Shown: piece after piece, positions 16,963 through 26,110 of the stretch | How positions within the stretch are numbered: position 1 is the stretch's first letter | Layout: each line of letters opens with the position of its first letter | From: Streptomyces hygroscopicus | GTDB taxonomy: Bacteria; Actinomycetota; Actinomycetes; Streptomycetales; Streptomycetaceae | Reading direction: 5' to 3' | NCBI GenBank assembly: GCA_002021875.1 | Contig: CP018627.1 | Location: forward strand, 7,688,001 to 7,752,000 | Length of the DNA stretch: 64,000 bases | The notes under the pieces: generated by a model | The model's database searches: none | What the model was told of the DNA's origin: nothing | What the model saw: only the letters and a program-made list of their open reading frames with translations | Made by a program: the position numbers and the translations under genes

Positions 16963-18606
16963 TCAGCCGCCCGCGCGCAGCAGCGCCGCCACCATCGGGC
17001 CCGCCGTGTCGCCGCCGTGGCCGCCCTCGGGGACCACACCGGCGGCCGCGATGTCGTCGCGGTACGCGCTGAACCAGCCGTTGGGCTTCTCCTGGTTGTC
17101 CACCTCGGCCGAACCGGTCTTGGCGCCGAAGTCGCCGCTCATCCCGGCCATCGCCTCGGCGGCGGTGCCCGAGGTGGCCGTCAGCCGCATCAGCTTGCGC
17201 AGCTGGTCATGGGTGCTCGACTTCATCGTCTTGCTCGCCTTGGCCAGCGTCCGGTCGTCCAGCGACGGCGAGACGAGGTACGGCTGTCGGAAGGTGCCGG
17301 TGGAGGCCGTGGCCGCGACCGACGCCATGTTGAGTGGGTTCATCCGCACCCCGCCCTGGCCGATCAGCGAGGCGGCCTTGGAGGCCGCCGACTGCACCGG
17401 CACCGCGCCGTCGAAGGAGGGCACACCGGTCTGCCAGTTGAGCCCGATGCCGAAGACGTTCCGGGCCTCGTTGGTCAGGTCGTCGTTCTTCAGCTTCCCC
17501 GCCTGGCTGATGAAGGCCGTGTTGCAGGAGCGGGCGAAGCTCTGCTCGAAGGTGCCGTTCTTGATCTCGAACTTCTTGTCGTTCTGGAACTTCCAGCCGC
17601 CGTACGAGAAGTACTTGGGGCACGGATGGGCCTTGCCGTACGCCGCCAGACCCTTGTCGATCAGCGTCGCCGAGGTGATGATCTTCATCGTCGAGCCGGG
17701 TGCGTACGAGCCCTGCAGGGCGGTGTTGAAGCCGCTCGCGGGGGAGTTGGCCACCGCGAGGACCTCACCGGTGCTGGGCTTGACCGCCACCACCGACGCC
17801 TTGGTGCGCTTGCTCACCTGCTGCTCGGCGGTGCTCTGGAGCGATGCGTCGATCGTCGTGCGGAGCGTGCCCGGGGTGCCCTTGGAGAGCACCTTCAGCG
17901 TCTTGTCGGGGGACTTGGAGCCCTTGGCGCGCTCGATCCAGGTCTCCACGCCCGCCTTGCCGCCCGCCTTCTTGCCGTACCGCTCGCGCAGCGCGGCCAG
18001 GACGGTCTTGAGGGTCGGGTGCTCGGCTGCGGTCAGCTCCTTGCCGTCGCGGTCCACCGCCTTGATCGGCGGCGCCTCGGACGCGCCGGTCTTCAGGGTG
18101 TCGCCCTCGGCGAGGTCGGGCTGCACCACCGAGGGCTTCCAGCCGACGACCGGCTTACCGGTCTTGGTGTCGCGGGTGACGGTCAGCGAGGATCCATACG
18201 TCCAGGGGACGCTCTGACCGCCGGAGGAAATCTGGGCGTTGACCGAGAACGGCACCTTCGCACCGCTCGCCTGCCCCGGCTCCAGCGCCACCTTGGCCAC
18301 ATGGGCCTTCTTGCGGTAGTCGCCCAGCGCCGTGGTGGCCGCGTCGGTGTCGTCCGTAAGGGCGGCGGCCTTCGCCGTCTCGCCCGCCGACCAGGCCGCC
18401 AGGAACGCGCGGGCGGTGGTCTTGACCTCGGCCGCGCTGGGCGGGCCGGTCTTCACGTTCTTCAGGGACGGCTTGTCGTCACCCGAGCCGGCGCTCGCAC
18501 CGTCCTTCGCACTGGATGAATCGTCCTGGCCGCTGCCGCAACCGGCGACACCGACCATGGCGGCGAACACCGCACCGACGATCGCGGCTCTCGCGCCACT
18601 CCGCAT
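16963..18606 (-). CDS. Penicillin-binding lipoprotein with NTF2-like N-terminal domain
   Basis: A 547-residue class B-type transpeptidase that crosslinks peptidoglycan outside the membrane. It begins with a lipoprotein signal (lipobox VAGC at about residue 23), then an NTF2-like MecA_N domain (about residues 50-160), a PBP dimerisation-like stretch, and the transpeptidase domain with SxxK in GSTMKI, SxN in SCNTAF and KTG in AKTGSAE. Start at ATG 18606 has a GGGGG stretch upstream; longer in-frame versions run through unrelated sequence. The domain plan is like PBP2a, though this alone does not show beta-lactam resistance. It is followed by a terminator. Confidence 0.9.
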   Translation of the reverse strand: MRSGARAAIVGAVFAAMVGVAGCGSGQDDSSSAKDGASAGSGDDKPSLKNVKTGPPSAAEVKTTARAFLAAWSAGETAKAAALTDDTDAATTALGDYRKKAHVAKVALEPGQASGAKVPFSVNAQISSGGQSVPWTYGSSLTVTRDTKTGKPVVGWKPSVVQPDLAEGDTLKTGASEAPPIKAVDRDGKELTAAEHPTLKTVLAALRERYGKKAGGKAGVETWIERAKGSKSPDKTLKVLSKGTPGTLRTTIDASLQSTAEQQVSKRTKASVVAVKPSTGEVLAVANSPASGFNTALQGSYAPGSTMKIITSATLIDKGLAAYGKAHPCPKYFSYGGWKFQNDKKFEIKNGTFEQSFARSCNTAFISQAGKLKNDDLTNEARNVFGIGLNWQTGVPSFDGAVPVQSAASKAASLIGQGGVRMNPLNMASVAATASTGTFRQPYLVSPSLDDRTLAKASKTMKSSTHDQLRKLMRLTATSGTAAEAMAGMSGDFGAKTGSAEVDNQEKPNGWFSAYRDDIAAAGVVPEGGHGGDTAGPMVAALLRAGG

Positions 18607-18690
18607 TACAGAACCCCCACAGTGTTCTCGATTCCCTCCATCAGTCGATGGAGGGCGCGGTGCCCGGCACTCTACCGGCACCAAGAGAAG

Positions 18691-18723
18691 CCCCCGCGCC
18701 CTCACCGTAGGGGGACGCGGGGG
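18691..18723 (-). terminator. Hairpin terminator after pmt
   Basis: CCCCCGCG (18691-18698) pairs with CGCGGGGG (18716-18723), with further internal pairing. It lies 33 bp past the pmt stop. Confidence 0.6.
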
Positions 18724-18755
18724 CGGGGGGCCGGATCCGGACGGCGGGCCGGGGA

Positions 18756-20534
18756 TCAGATCCAGGTATCGAGCCACATCCGGGCACGCCAGGAGTCCAT
18801 CGGCATCGTCTGGCCCGTGTAGAGCGGGAAGAAGTAGATGAAGTTCCAGATGATCAGCAGGACGAGGGCGCCCGAGCCGACCGCGCCGATCACCCGGCGG
18901 GTCTCGCTCGCCCCCGGCGGCCCCAGCAGCGCGCCGATCATCATCGCCACCGCCAGGCACAGGAAGGGCACGAAGACGACGGCGTAGAAGGAGAAGATCG
19001 TCCGGTCCTGGTAGAGGAACCACGGCAGATAGCCCGCCGCGATCCCGCACAGGATCGCGCCCGCCCGCCAGTCGCGCCGCAGCGCCCACCGGAACAGCAG
19101 GTACAGCAGCGCGAAACAGGCCGTCCACCACAGCAGCGGGGTGCCGAGCGCCAGCACCTCACGGGCGCACTTCTCGGCGGCGTCGGTGGGGCAGCCCTCC
19201 TGGCCGGCCCGCGGGGACTCGTAGAAGTACGAGACCGGCCGGGACTGCACCATCCAGCTCCACGGATTGGACTGGTAGACATGCGGCGAGTCCAGGTTGA
19301 CGTGGAACTGGTAGACCTCGGACTCGTAGTGCCACAGGCTGCGCAGCGGGTTGAGCAGCCAGTCGAAGGCGCCGCCGGTGCCATAGCCGCCGCCGTCCGG
19401 CTTCGGCGATTCGGCCCAGTGGCGGAAGTAGCCGCTGTGATGCCAGCCGCGCCCTCGGGTGAAGGTGCCGCTCGAGGCGAACCAGCCCGACCAGGAGGCG
19501 ATGTACGTGACGATCGCCACAGGCACCAGCGAGACGAACGCCCAGCCCAGATCGCGCCGCAGCACCGCCCGGTAAGGGCGGAGGGCGCCCGCCGTACGGC
19601 GGCTGCCCACATCCCACAGGACGGCCATCAGGCCGAAGGCCGCCAGCACATACAGCCCGTTCCACTTGGTGCCGATGGCCAGGCCCAGTAGCACCCCGGC
19701 CGCGATCCGCCACGGCCGCGCGCCCAGCTTCAGGCCCCGGGCGACCGCCGGATCCGGCCGCGGCGTGCCGTCCTCACCGGCCGGCAGCGCCGCCGCCAGC
19801 CTGGCGCGCGCCTGGTCCCGGTCGACGAGCAGGCAGCCGAAGGCGGCCAGCACGAAGAACATCACGACCAGGTCGAGCAGCGCCGTGCGGCTCATCACGT
19901 AGTGCAGCCCGTCCACGGCCATCAGCGCGCCCGCCAGACAGCCGAGGAACGTCGACCGGAACAGCCGCCGCCCGATCCGGCACAGCATCAGCACCGAGAC
20001 CGTGCCGAGCAGCGCGACCATGAAGCGCCAGCCGAACGGGTGCAGCCCGAAGAGCTGCTCGCCGAGGCCGATCACCCACTTGCCCACCGGCGGGTGCACC
20101 ACATACGACGCCGCGTCGCTGAGCGGGATGTGCTGCGGGGTCTCCAGGATCCGGTCGTTGGCGGCCTTCGGCCAGGTGCCCTCGTAGCCGTACTCCCAGA
20201 TCGACCAGGCGTCCTTGGCGTAGTACGTCTCGTCGAATATGACGTTGTCCGGGCTGCCCAGCCGCCAGAAACGGGTCAGCCCGGCGCACAGCGCGACCAG
20301 CAGCGGCCCGCCCCAGCCGCTCCAGCGGGCGATTCTGGCCGCCGCCGAGGGGGTCGCGCCGAAGACCTCCCAGAGCCGGGTGCCCGGCTCCGCGTACGGC
20401 GGGACCAGCCGCTCCCGTACGCCGGGCCGGGACTGGCCCGCGTATCCGAAGCGGCGCAGCCGGCGCTGCCAGGCCGGCTGCTGCTGGCCGGTGGCTTTGC
20501 CCGGCTGGGCGTGGGTCGCGGTGTCACTGCTCAC
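18756..20534 (-). CDS. pmt: Protein O-mannosyltransferase (dolichyl/polyprenyl-phosphate mannose-dependent)
   Basis: A 592-residue polytopic GT39 enzyme that transfers mannose from polyprenyl-phosphate-mannose to exported proteins. After a ~70-residue cytosolic N-terminus come many membrane helices. Family landmarks are FDETYYAKDAWS with the acidic residues of the first extracellular loop, HPPVGKW, and the C-terminal PMT_4TMC-like region (PVSYFYE, FYAVVFVPF). In Streptomyces Pmt is needed for O-mannosylation and phage phiC31 sensitivity. The start is GTG 20534; TACGAT ends 6 nt upstream and no ribosome binding site is visible, so the mRNA is probably leaderless. Divergent from rsmI. Confidence 0.92.
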   Translation of the reverse strand: MSSDTATHAQPGKATGQQQPAWQRRLRRFGYAGQSRPGVRERLVPPYAEPGTRLWEVFGATPSAAARIARWSGWGGPLLVALCAGLTRFWRLGSPDNVIFDETYYAKDAWSIWEYGYEGTWPKAANDRILETPQHIPLSDAASYVVHPPVGKWVIGLGEQLFGLHPFGWRFMVALLGTVSVLMLCRIGRRLFRSTFLGCLAGALMAVDGLHYVMSRTALLDLVVMFFVLAAFGCLLVDRDQARARLAAALPAGEDGTPRPDPAVARGLKLGARPWRIAAGVLLGLAIGTKWNGLYVLAAFGLMAVLWDVGSRRTAGALRPYRAVLRRDLGWAFVSLVPVAIVTYIASWSGWFASSGTFTRGRGWHHSGYFRHWAESPKPDGGGYGTGGAFDWLLNPLRSLWHYESEVYQFHVNLDSPHVYQSNPWSWMVQSRPVSYFYESPRAGQEGCPTDAAEKCAREVLALGTPLLWWTACFALLYLLFRWALRRDWRAGAILCGIAAGYLPWFLYQDRTIFSFYAVVFVPFLCLAVAMMIGALLGPPGASETRRVIGAVGSGALVLLIIWNFIYFFPLYTGQTMPMDSWRARMWLDTWI

Positions 20535-20652
20535 CGGGCCATCGTAGGGAAGGGGTCTGTGAGTGTGGTGGGGAAAGGCGGCGAACCGGGGATTCGTGCC
20601 CGGGGCGGCGGGCGCGCGGGGCCCGCCGCGGGCGGCTGCGAGGATGGTGGGC

Positions 20653-21528
20653 GTGACTGGAACGCTCGTACTGGCAGGGACCCCCATCGGCGACACGGCG
20701 GACGCGCCCCCGAGGCTGGCCGCCGAACTCGTGGCCGCCGACGTGATCGCCGCCGAGGACACCCGGCGGCTGCGCCGCCTCACCCAGGCCCTGGACGTGC
20801 GCCCGGCCGCCCGGGTGGTGTCCTATTTCGAGGGCAACGAGTCGGCCCGCACGCCCGAACTGGTCGAGTCGCTGGCCGAGGGCGCCCGGGTGCTGCTGGT
20901 CACCGACGCCGGCATGCCGTCGGTCTCCGACCCCGGCTACCGCCTGGTCGCCGCCGCCGTGGAGCGCGGGATCACCGTCACCGCCGTGCCCGGCCCGTCC
21001 GCGGTGCTCACCGCCCTGGCTGTGTCGGGGCTGCCGGTGGACCGCTTCTGCTTCGAGGGGTTCCCGCCGCGCAAGGCGGGGGAGCGGCTGACGCGGCTGC
21101 GCGAGGTCGCCGACGAGCGCCGCACCCTGGTCTGGTTCGAGGCCCCGCACCGGCTGGACGACACCCTGGCGGCCATGGCCGAGGTGTTCGGCCCGGACCG
21201 CCGCGCCGCGGTGTGCCGGGAGCTGACCAAGACGTACGAGGAGGTGCGGCGCGGCCCGCTGGCGGAGCTGGCCGCCTGGGCGGCGGAGGGCGTGCGCGGC
21301 GAGATCACCATCGTGGTCGAGGGTGCCCCCGCGCCCGGCCCTGAGGAGGCGGGCCCCGCCGAGCTGGCCCGCCGGGTCGCGGTGCGCGAGGAGGCCGGTG
21401 AGCGCCGTAAGGAGGCCATCGCGGCGGTCGCGCAGGAGGCCGGGCTGCCCAAACGGCAGGTGTTCGACGCCGTGGTGGCGGCGAAGAACGCGGCGGGAAG
21501 CACGCCACGAGAAGGTAAAGCACCGTAG
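20653..21528 (+). CDS. rsmI: 16S rRNA (cytidine1402-2'-O)-methyltransferase
   Basis: The 291-residue SAM-dependent enzyme methylates C1402 of 16S rRNA. It begins TGTLVLAGTPIGD, followed by AAEDTRRLRRL, the VTDAGMPSVSDPGYRLV signature and VPGPSAVLTALAVSGLP, all diagnostic of the tetrapyrrole-methylase-like RsmI family. GTG 20653 is chosen with GAGG nine bases upstream; an ATG at 20644 is less well placed. The C-terminus is the usual short helical extension. Confidence 0.93.
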   Translation: MTGTLVLAGTPIGDTADAPPRLAAELVAADVIAAEDTRRLRRLTQALDVRPAARVVSYFEGNESARTPELVESLAEGARVLLVTDAGMPSVSDPGYRLVAAAVERGITVTAVPGPSAVLTALAVSGLPVDRFCFEGFPPRKAGERLTRLREVADERRTLVWFEAPHRLDDTLAAMAEVFGPDRRAAVCRELTKTYEEVRRGPLAELAAWAAEGVRGEITIVVEGAPAPGPEEAGPAELARRVAVREEAGERRKEAIAAVAQEAGLPKRQVFDAVVAAKNAAGSTPREGKAP

Positions 21529-21715
21529 CGAAAGGCAAAGCTCAGGTTACTAGCCGGGTAGCTGTATGCCGGTTTTGGGAAGGCCGGTGCCAAATCTCGC
21601 TCAAAGAGAGGGAAGAGCCGATGCGGTGGCGGCGGGAAAGGCGTCCACTGGGTGTGGAAGACCTGGGGCGATCCCAATCCTGGAAGACTTGTCCTGTGTG
21701 ACAAGAGGAGCTGCC

Positions 21716-22210
21716 ATGAGCGATATAGCGGGAACCTCGAGCGGTGCTCATCCGATAGCCGCCCACACCCCCTCCGCCGGGCCCGGCGAGGTGGCCCACG
21801 AGGCGTACGCCTTCGCCTGCATGAAGTGCGGGCACGGCTGGGAGCGGTCGTACGACATCGAACACCACGTGGACGGCGAGGGCCGGGCCTTCGTCGTCTA
21901 CTTCACCGGCGGCCTGCGCGTTCCGTCCCCGCTGACGAGCCCCGACTGCGTCAACTGCGGTGCGCATCTGGTGCGGATCATGCGCTCGGGGCAGGTCTCC
22001 TCGGTCCTGGAGAGTGCGCGGCGCGGGAGGCCGCACACCGCCCGGGGCCCGGAGGCGGGTACCGGCGTGACGGAGGGGACGGACGGGGCGGACGCCGGGA
22101 CGGGCGCCGGGGCGGATGACGCGCCGGAAAATGAGGGCCCCGCGCGACGCCGTGCGCACCATTGGCATCTGGCGAATCTGCTGCACCCCTTTCAGCACCA
22201 CCGCGACTGA
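21716..22210 (+). CDS. Zinc-ribbon protein of unknown function
   Basis: This 164-residue cytoplasmic protein has CMKCGHGWE and CVNCGAH about 43 residues apart, a likely four-Cys zinc ribbon enclosing a YDIEHHVDGEGR...VVYFTGGLRVPSPLTSPDC segment. The Ala/Gly/Glu tail is low complexity and ends His-rich. AGAGGAG precedes the ATG at 21716. The ribbon layout looks typical of small streptomycete proteins, but the role is unknown. The 190 bp between rsmI and this gene show no clear terminator. Confidence 0.75.
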   Translation: MSDIAGTSSGAHPIAAHTPSAGPGEVAHEAYAFACMKCGHGWERSYDIEHHVDGEGRAFVVYFTGGLRVPSPLTSPDCVNCGAHLVRIMRSGQVSSVLESARRGRPHTARGPEAGTGVTEGTDGADAGTGAGADDAPENEGPARRRAHHWHLANLLHPFQHHRD

Positions 22211-22226
22211 GTAGGTTCCGGTTCAT

Positions 22227-22282
22227 ATGAGCTGTTTCACATGAGCTGATTCACGTGAGCGGGTTCACATGAGCCGGGCACG
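22227..22282. repeat. 14-bp tandem repeats upstream of tatD
   Basis: Four head-to-tail 14-bp units (22227, 22241, 22255, 22269). The first two differ at one base (ATGAGCTG(T/A)TTCAC), the third is GTGAGCGGGTTCAC, the fourth is degenerate. An inverted repeat GCGATTC/GAATCGC (22303-22309, 22334-22340) frames the promoter immediately downstream. Confidence 0.75.
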
Positions 22283-22344
22283 GGTCAACTGAGCGGCCGG
22301 ACGCGATTCACCGGACATTCACCGGGATTCATAGAATCGCGACC

Positions 22345-23265
22345 ATGGCGAAAACAGCATCGACCCCCGGCGGCAGTGGCAAGGCGAGTGGCGCGCAAAA
22401 GGAAAAGGACGCGCCCCCGCCGCCGCCGGAGCCCCTGCGGGTCCCGGTCGCCGATTCCCACACCCACCTGGACATGCAGCCGGGCACGGTCGAGGAGGCA
22501 CTGGCCAAGGCCGCCTCGGTCGGCGTGACGACCGTCGTCCAGGTGGGATGTGATCTGGCCGGGTCCCGGTGGGCGGCCGAGACCGCGGCGGCGCACGAGA
22601 ACGTCTGGGCCACCGTGGCCCTGCACCCCAACGAGGCGCCGCGGATCGTCCTCGGCGACCCCGACGGCTGGTCCCGGCAGGGGGCGCGGCAGCCCGGCGG
22701 CGACGCCGCCCTGGACGCGGCCCTCGACCAGATAGCGGCCCTGGCCGCCCTGCCCCAGGTGCGGGGCGTGGGCGAGACCGGCCTGGACTACTTCCGCACC
22801 GGCCCGGAGGGCATGGCGGCCCAGGAGCGCTCGTTCCGCCGCCATATCGCCATCGCCAAGGAGCACGGCAAGGCGCTGGTCATCCACGACCGCGAGGCCC
22901 ACGACGATGTGCTGCGGGTGCTCGCCGAGGAGGGCGCGCCCGACACCGTCGTCTTCCACTGCTACTCCGGTGACGAGGCCATGGCGAAGATCTGTGCCGA
23001 GCGCGGGTACTACATGTCGTTCGCGGGCAACGTCACCTTCAAGAACGCCCAGCCGCTGCGCGACGCCCTCGCCGTCGCCCCGCTCGACCTCGTTCTCGTC
23101 GAGACCGACGCGCCGTTCCTGACTCCCGTCCCCTACCGCGGACGGCCTAACGCTCCGTATCTGATTCCGCTCACCCTGCGGGCCATGGCCGAGGTCAAGG
23201 GCGTCCCCGAGGACACCCTGGCGACCGCCGTAGCGGCCAATACGGCGCGCGTCTTCGGCTATTGA
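22345..23265 (+). CDS. TatD family metal-dependent hydrolase
   Basis: The 306-residue TIM-barrel enzyme is probably a deoxyribonuclease or quality-control hydrolase. Metal-ligand motifs are in order: SHTHLD near residue 39, GVGETGLDYF, LVIHDREAHDD, VFHCYSG and VETDAPFLTP. The first 30 residues are a Lys/Pro-rich extension. There is no ribosome binding site; TAGAAT ends 7 nt before the ATG, indicating a leaderless transcript. It lies just ahead of rpfB-rsmA-ispE, the arrangement common in actinobacteria. Confidence 0.92.
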   Translation: MAKTASTPGGSGKASGAQKEKDAPPPPPEPLRVPVADSHTHLDMQPGTVEEALAKAASVGVTTVVQVGCDLAGSRWAAETAAAHENVWATVALHPNEAPRIVLGDPDGWSRQGARQPGGDAALDAALDQIAALAALPQVRGVGETGLDYFRTGPEGMAAQERSFRRHIAIAKEHGKALVIHDREAHDDVLRVLAEEGAPDTVVFHCYSGDEAMAKICAERGYYMSFAGNVTFKNAQPLRDALAVAPLDLVLVETDAPFLTPVPYRGRPNAPYLIPLTLRAMAEVKGVPEDTLATAVAANTARVFGY

Positions 23266-23335
23266 GGCGGCGCTGACGCCTCGTGAGGGGCGGTGGCGAT
23301 CCGACGCGAGTGATCACACTGCGTGATGATTTCGC

Positions 23336-23365
23336 TTTGGAGAGTCACCCCCACTCCGCTACAGT
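23336..23365 (+). promoter_or_regulatory. Predicted vegetative promoter for rpfB
   Basis: TTTGGA (23336-23341) and TACAGT (23360-23365), spaced 18 bp, resemble a principal-sigma promoter. Upstream, GTGATCAC is an 8-bp palindrome and ATCAC-N5-GTGAT a second dyad near 23310-23330, possible regulator sites. Confidence 0.5.
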
Positions 23366-23419
23366 CCCGGACTCAACGCCCTGACCAGTGGACTTGTGGA
23401 GTGTTACGGGAGTGTTCTT

Positions 23420-24595
23420 GTGAGCCGTAGGGGCAGCCACCGCGTCTCGGGCGGCCGAGCCGCCGCCCGCCGAGCCGCCCGCCGCGGCGCCACCGGCCGG
23501 ACCGACCCGATGCGCCGGCTGTTGCCGCAGGCGCTGGTGGTCGCCGCGCTGGCGGGCGGGACCTCCGCCTTCGTCGCCCAGGACAAGGCCGTACGGCTCA
23601 GCGTCGATGGCGACGCGCGCACCCTGCACACCTACGCCGACGACGTGGGCGAGCTGCTGGCGGACCAGGACGTCCGCGTCGGCGAGCACGACATCGTCGC
23701 CCCCGCGCCCGGGGAGCGGCTCGCCAACGGCGACGAGATCGCCGTCCGCTACGGCCGCCCGGTCACCCTCACCCTCGACGGGGAGCGCCGCCGGGTGTGG
23801 ACCACCGCCCACACGGTTGACGGCGCACTGCGCCAACTGGGCGTACGTGCCGAGGGCGCGTATCTCTCCGCCTCCCGCTCCGCCGCCATCACCAGCCGCG
23901 GCCTGCTCCTGCACGTCCGCACCGAGCGCACCGTCACCTTCCGCGCCGACGGGAGCGAACACCCCGTCCGCACCAACGCTGCCACCGTCGGCGAGGCCCT
24001 CACCGAGGCCGGGCTCACCCTGCGCGGTGAGGACACCACCTCCGTCCCGCTGGACAGCTTCCCGCGCGACGGCCAGATGGTGAAGGTGATGCGGATCACC
24101 GGCGGCAAGAAGAACCGGGACGAGCCGGTGCCCTTCACCACCGTCCGCCGCGCCGACCCCACCCTGCCCAAGGGCACCGAGCTCGTGGAGCGGCCCGGCG
24201 AACCGGGCACCCTGCGCACCAGCTACCGGGTGCGCAGCGTCAACGGCGTACGGCAGCGACCGCGGAAGATCCGCAGCGAGATCGTCAAGCCGCCGGTGGC
24301 CAGGATCGTGCGGGTCGGCACCATGACCGTGCCCGCGCGGGTCGGGGGCCCGGCGGACGGGCTCAACTGGCGGGCGATGGCGCACTGCGAATCGGGCGGC
24401 CGGGCGGACGCGGTCGACGGCTCCGGGCGCCACGGCGGCCTCTACCAGCTCGACCAGGGCACCTGGCACGACCTCGGCGGCCACGGCCGCCCCCAGGACG
24501 CGCCCCCGGCCGAACAGACCTACCGCGCCAAGAAGCTCTACCAGCAGCGCGGCACCGGGCCCTGGCCGACGTGCGGCCGCAAGCTCCAGCACTAG
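23420..24595 (+). CDS. rpfB: Resuscitation-promoting factor RpfB
   Basis: A 391-residue secreted muralytic enzyme. A basic N-terminus and hydrophobic helix (RRLLPQALVVAALAGG) are followed by three DUF348 repeats (VRLSVDGDARTLHTYADDVGEL; VTLTLDGERRRVWTTAHTVDGAL; VTFRADGSEHPVRTNAATVGEAL), a G5 domain, and a C-terminal transglycosylase-like domain, in which CESGG carries the catalytic Glu. It cleaves peptidoglycan and aids spore germination and growth restart. GTG 23420 has GGGAG 7 nt upstream; a GTG 8 codons earlier is less likely. An ydaO/c-di-AMP riboswitch, known from rpfA genes, is not seen. Confidence 0.93.
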   Translation: MSRRGSHRVSGGRAAARRAARRGATGRTDPMRRLLPQALVVAALAGGTSAFVAQDKAVRLSVDGDARTLHTYADDVGELLADQDVRVGEHDIVAPAPGERLANGDEIAVRYGRPVTLTLDGERRRVWTTAHTVDGALRQLGVRAEGAYLSASRSAAITSRGLLLHVRTERTVTFRADGSEHPVRTNAATVGEALTEAGLTLRGEDTTSVPLDSFPRDGQMVKVMRITGGKKNRDEPVPFTTVRRADPTLPKGTELVERPGEPGTLRTSYRVRSVNGVRQRPRKIRSEIVKPPVARIVRVGTMTVPARVGGPADGLNWRAMAHCESGGRADAVDGSGRHGGLYQLDQGTWHDLGGHGRPQDAPPAEQTYRAKKLYQQRGTGPWPTCGRKLQH

Positions 24596-24655
24596 GTTGG
24601 AGGCTCGGTACGGGGGCTCGGTTCGCCTCCGGGATTCGCCTCCGGGGTGCTTCAG

Positions 24656-24815
24656 CCCCCGGCTACCGCTGGGAGGTGCCCCCTGTCGACGCGCTCGGTC
24701 GCCCACGCGGCGGCAGCCTCATATCGATCGGAGCCCTCGCGCCCTGCGTGCGCTCTCCCTTACGGCAGCGACGCGCCCCTTCGGCTCGCCCCCGGCTACC
24801 GCTGGGAGGCGCCCC
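24656..24815. repeat. Pair of 27-28 bp direct repeats, Streptomyces intergenic type
   Basis: CCCCCGGCTACCGCTGGGAG followed by GTGCCCC occurs at 24656-24683, and again with one difference (GCGCCCC) at 24789-24815. This motif, as I know it, recurs between genes in many streptomycetes. The 24596-24909 gap otherwise contains only the rsmA promoter. Confidence 0.7.
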
Positions 24816-24909
24816 GGTCGGCAACGGGCAAGACCAGGCATCCCGAACGTGGGGACGTCCTGTCCCGTCCGTGAACCGGGCCCCTGAAGAGCGGCCGTAA
24901 ACTTCCCGG

Positions 24910-25776
24910 GTGAGCACCACCGACCCCGATGTCCTGCTCGGCCCCGCCGACATCCGCGCACTCGCGGCGCGGCTCGGCGTCCGCCCGACCAAGCAGCGCG
25001 GCCAGAACTTCGTCATCGACGCCAACACGGTCCGCCGGATCGTCCGGACCGCCGGGGTGCGCCCCGAGGACGTGGTCGTCGAGGTCGGCCCCGGGCTCGG
25101 CTCGCTGACCCTCGCGCTGCTGGAGGCCGCCGACCGGGTCACCGCCGTCGAGATCGACGACGTCCTCGCCGCCGCCCTCCCCGCGACCGTCGAGGCCCGG
25201 CTGCCACACCGCGCCGACCACTTCGCGCTGGTGCACCGCGACGCCCTGCGGGTGACCGAACTGCCGGGCCCCGCCCCGACCGCCCTGGTCGCCAACCTGC
25301 CCTACAACGTCGCCGTGCCCGTGCTGCTCCATATGCTCGGGCGCTTCCCGAGCATCGAGCGGACCCTGGTCATGGTGCAGGCCGAGGTCGCCGACCGGCT
25401 CGCCGCCCCACCCGGCTCCAAGGTCTACGGCGTCCCCTCCGTGAAGGCCGCCTGGTACGCCCACGTCAAGCGCGCGGGCGCGATCGGCCGCAACGTCTTC
25501 TGGCCCGCCCCCAACGTCGACTCCGGCCTGGTCTCGCTGATACGCCGGGACGAGCCCCTGCGCACCACCGCCACCCGGGAAGAGGTCTTCGCGGTGGTCG
25601 ACGCGGCGTTCGCCCAGCGCCGTAAGACGCTCAGGGCGGCGCTCGCGGGCTGGGCCGGTTCGGCGGGGGCCGCGGAGGAGGCACTGAGGGCTGCCGGGGT
25701 CTCGCCGCAGGCGCGCGGCGAATCGCTGACGGTGGAGGACTTCGCGGCGATCGCCGAACACGGCCCCGCGGCCTGA
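24910..25776 (+). CDS. rsmA: 16S rRNA dimethyladenosine transferase (KsgA)
   Basis: The 288-residue enzyme dimethylates A1518/A1519 of 16S rRNA. Motifs: [25 protein letters not shown] (SAM binding), TAVEIDDVL, the catalytic [11 protein letters not shown] and the C-terminal [12 protein letters not shown]. The GTG start has no ribosome binding site; TAAACT ends 6 nt before it, so translation is probably leaderless. It is in the conserved order tatD-rpfB-rsmA-ispE. Confidence 0.95.
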   Translation: MSTTDPDVLLGPADIRALAARLGVRPTKQRGQNFVIDANTVRRIVRTAGVRPEDVVVEVGPGLGSLTLALLEAADRVTAVEIDDVLAAALPATVEARLPHRADHFALVHRDALRVTELPGPAPTALVANLPYNVAVPVLLHMLGRFPSIERTLVMVQAEVADRLAAPPGSKVYGVPSVKAAWYAHVKRAGAIGRNVFWPAPNVDSGLVSLIRRDEPLRTTATREEVFAVVDAAFAQRRKTLRAALAGWAGSAGAAEEALRAAGVSPQARGESLTVEDFAAIAEHGPAA

Positions 25777-25793
25777 CCCCCCACGCCCCGCCT

Positions 25794-26032
25794 GCGGCGG
25801 GCTCGTTCCCCACCCCGACCCTTCCCGCGGCATCGATATGCGGCTCCGCCGTGTGGCGGGGCTCGAAGGGGGCTCTGGGCCGAGGTGCCCCATCACCCAG
25901 CCCCTCCGGCGTTTGAGGAGCGGGGTCCGGGGCGGAGCCCCGGCGGGGGTGTGGGGGCGCGGCCCCCGAGAACGGGGTCCGGGGCGCAGTCCCGGTTACG
26001 GGAAGGGGCGGGGTGGGGAACGAGCCCGCCGC
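25794..26032. repeat. Intergenic element bounded by 34-bp inverted repeats
   Basis: Bases 25794-25827 and 25999-26032 are inverted copies, matching at 33 of 34 positions. Between them lies the CCTCCGGCGTTTGAGGAGCG motif familiar from Streptomyces intergenic repeats, plus smaller GGGGTCCGGGGC repeats and hairpins. No coding potential is convincing. The 239-bp unit fills most of the rsmA-ispE gap and looks like a MITE-like or structural-RNA element. Confidence 0.75.
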
Positions 26033-26110
26033 GGGCCCACCCCCGTAGGCCCACCCCCGTAGGCGGGACAATGGCCGCACCGGAACACCGAACCCGCACC
26101 GAGGAGCCCC

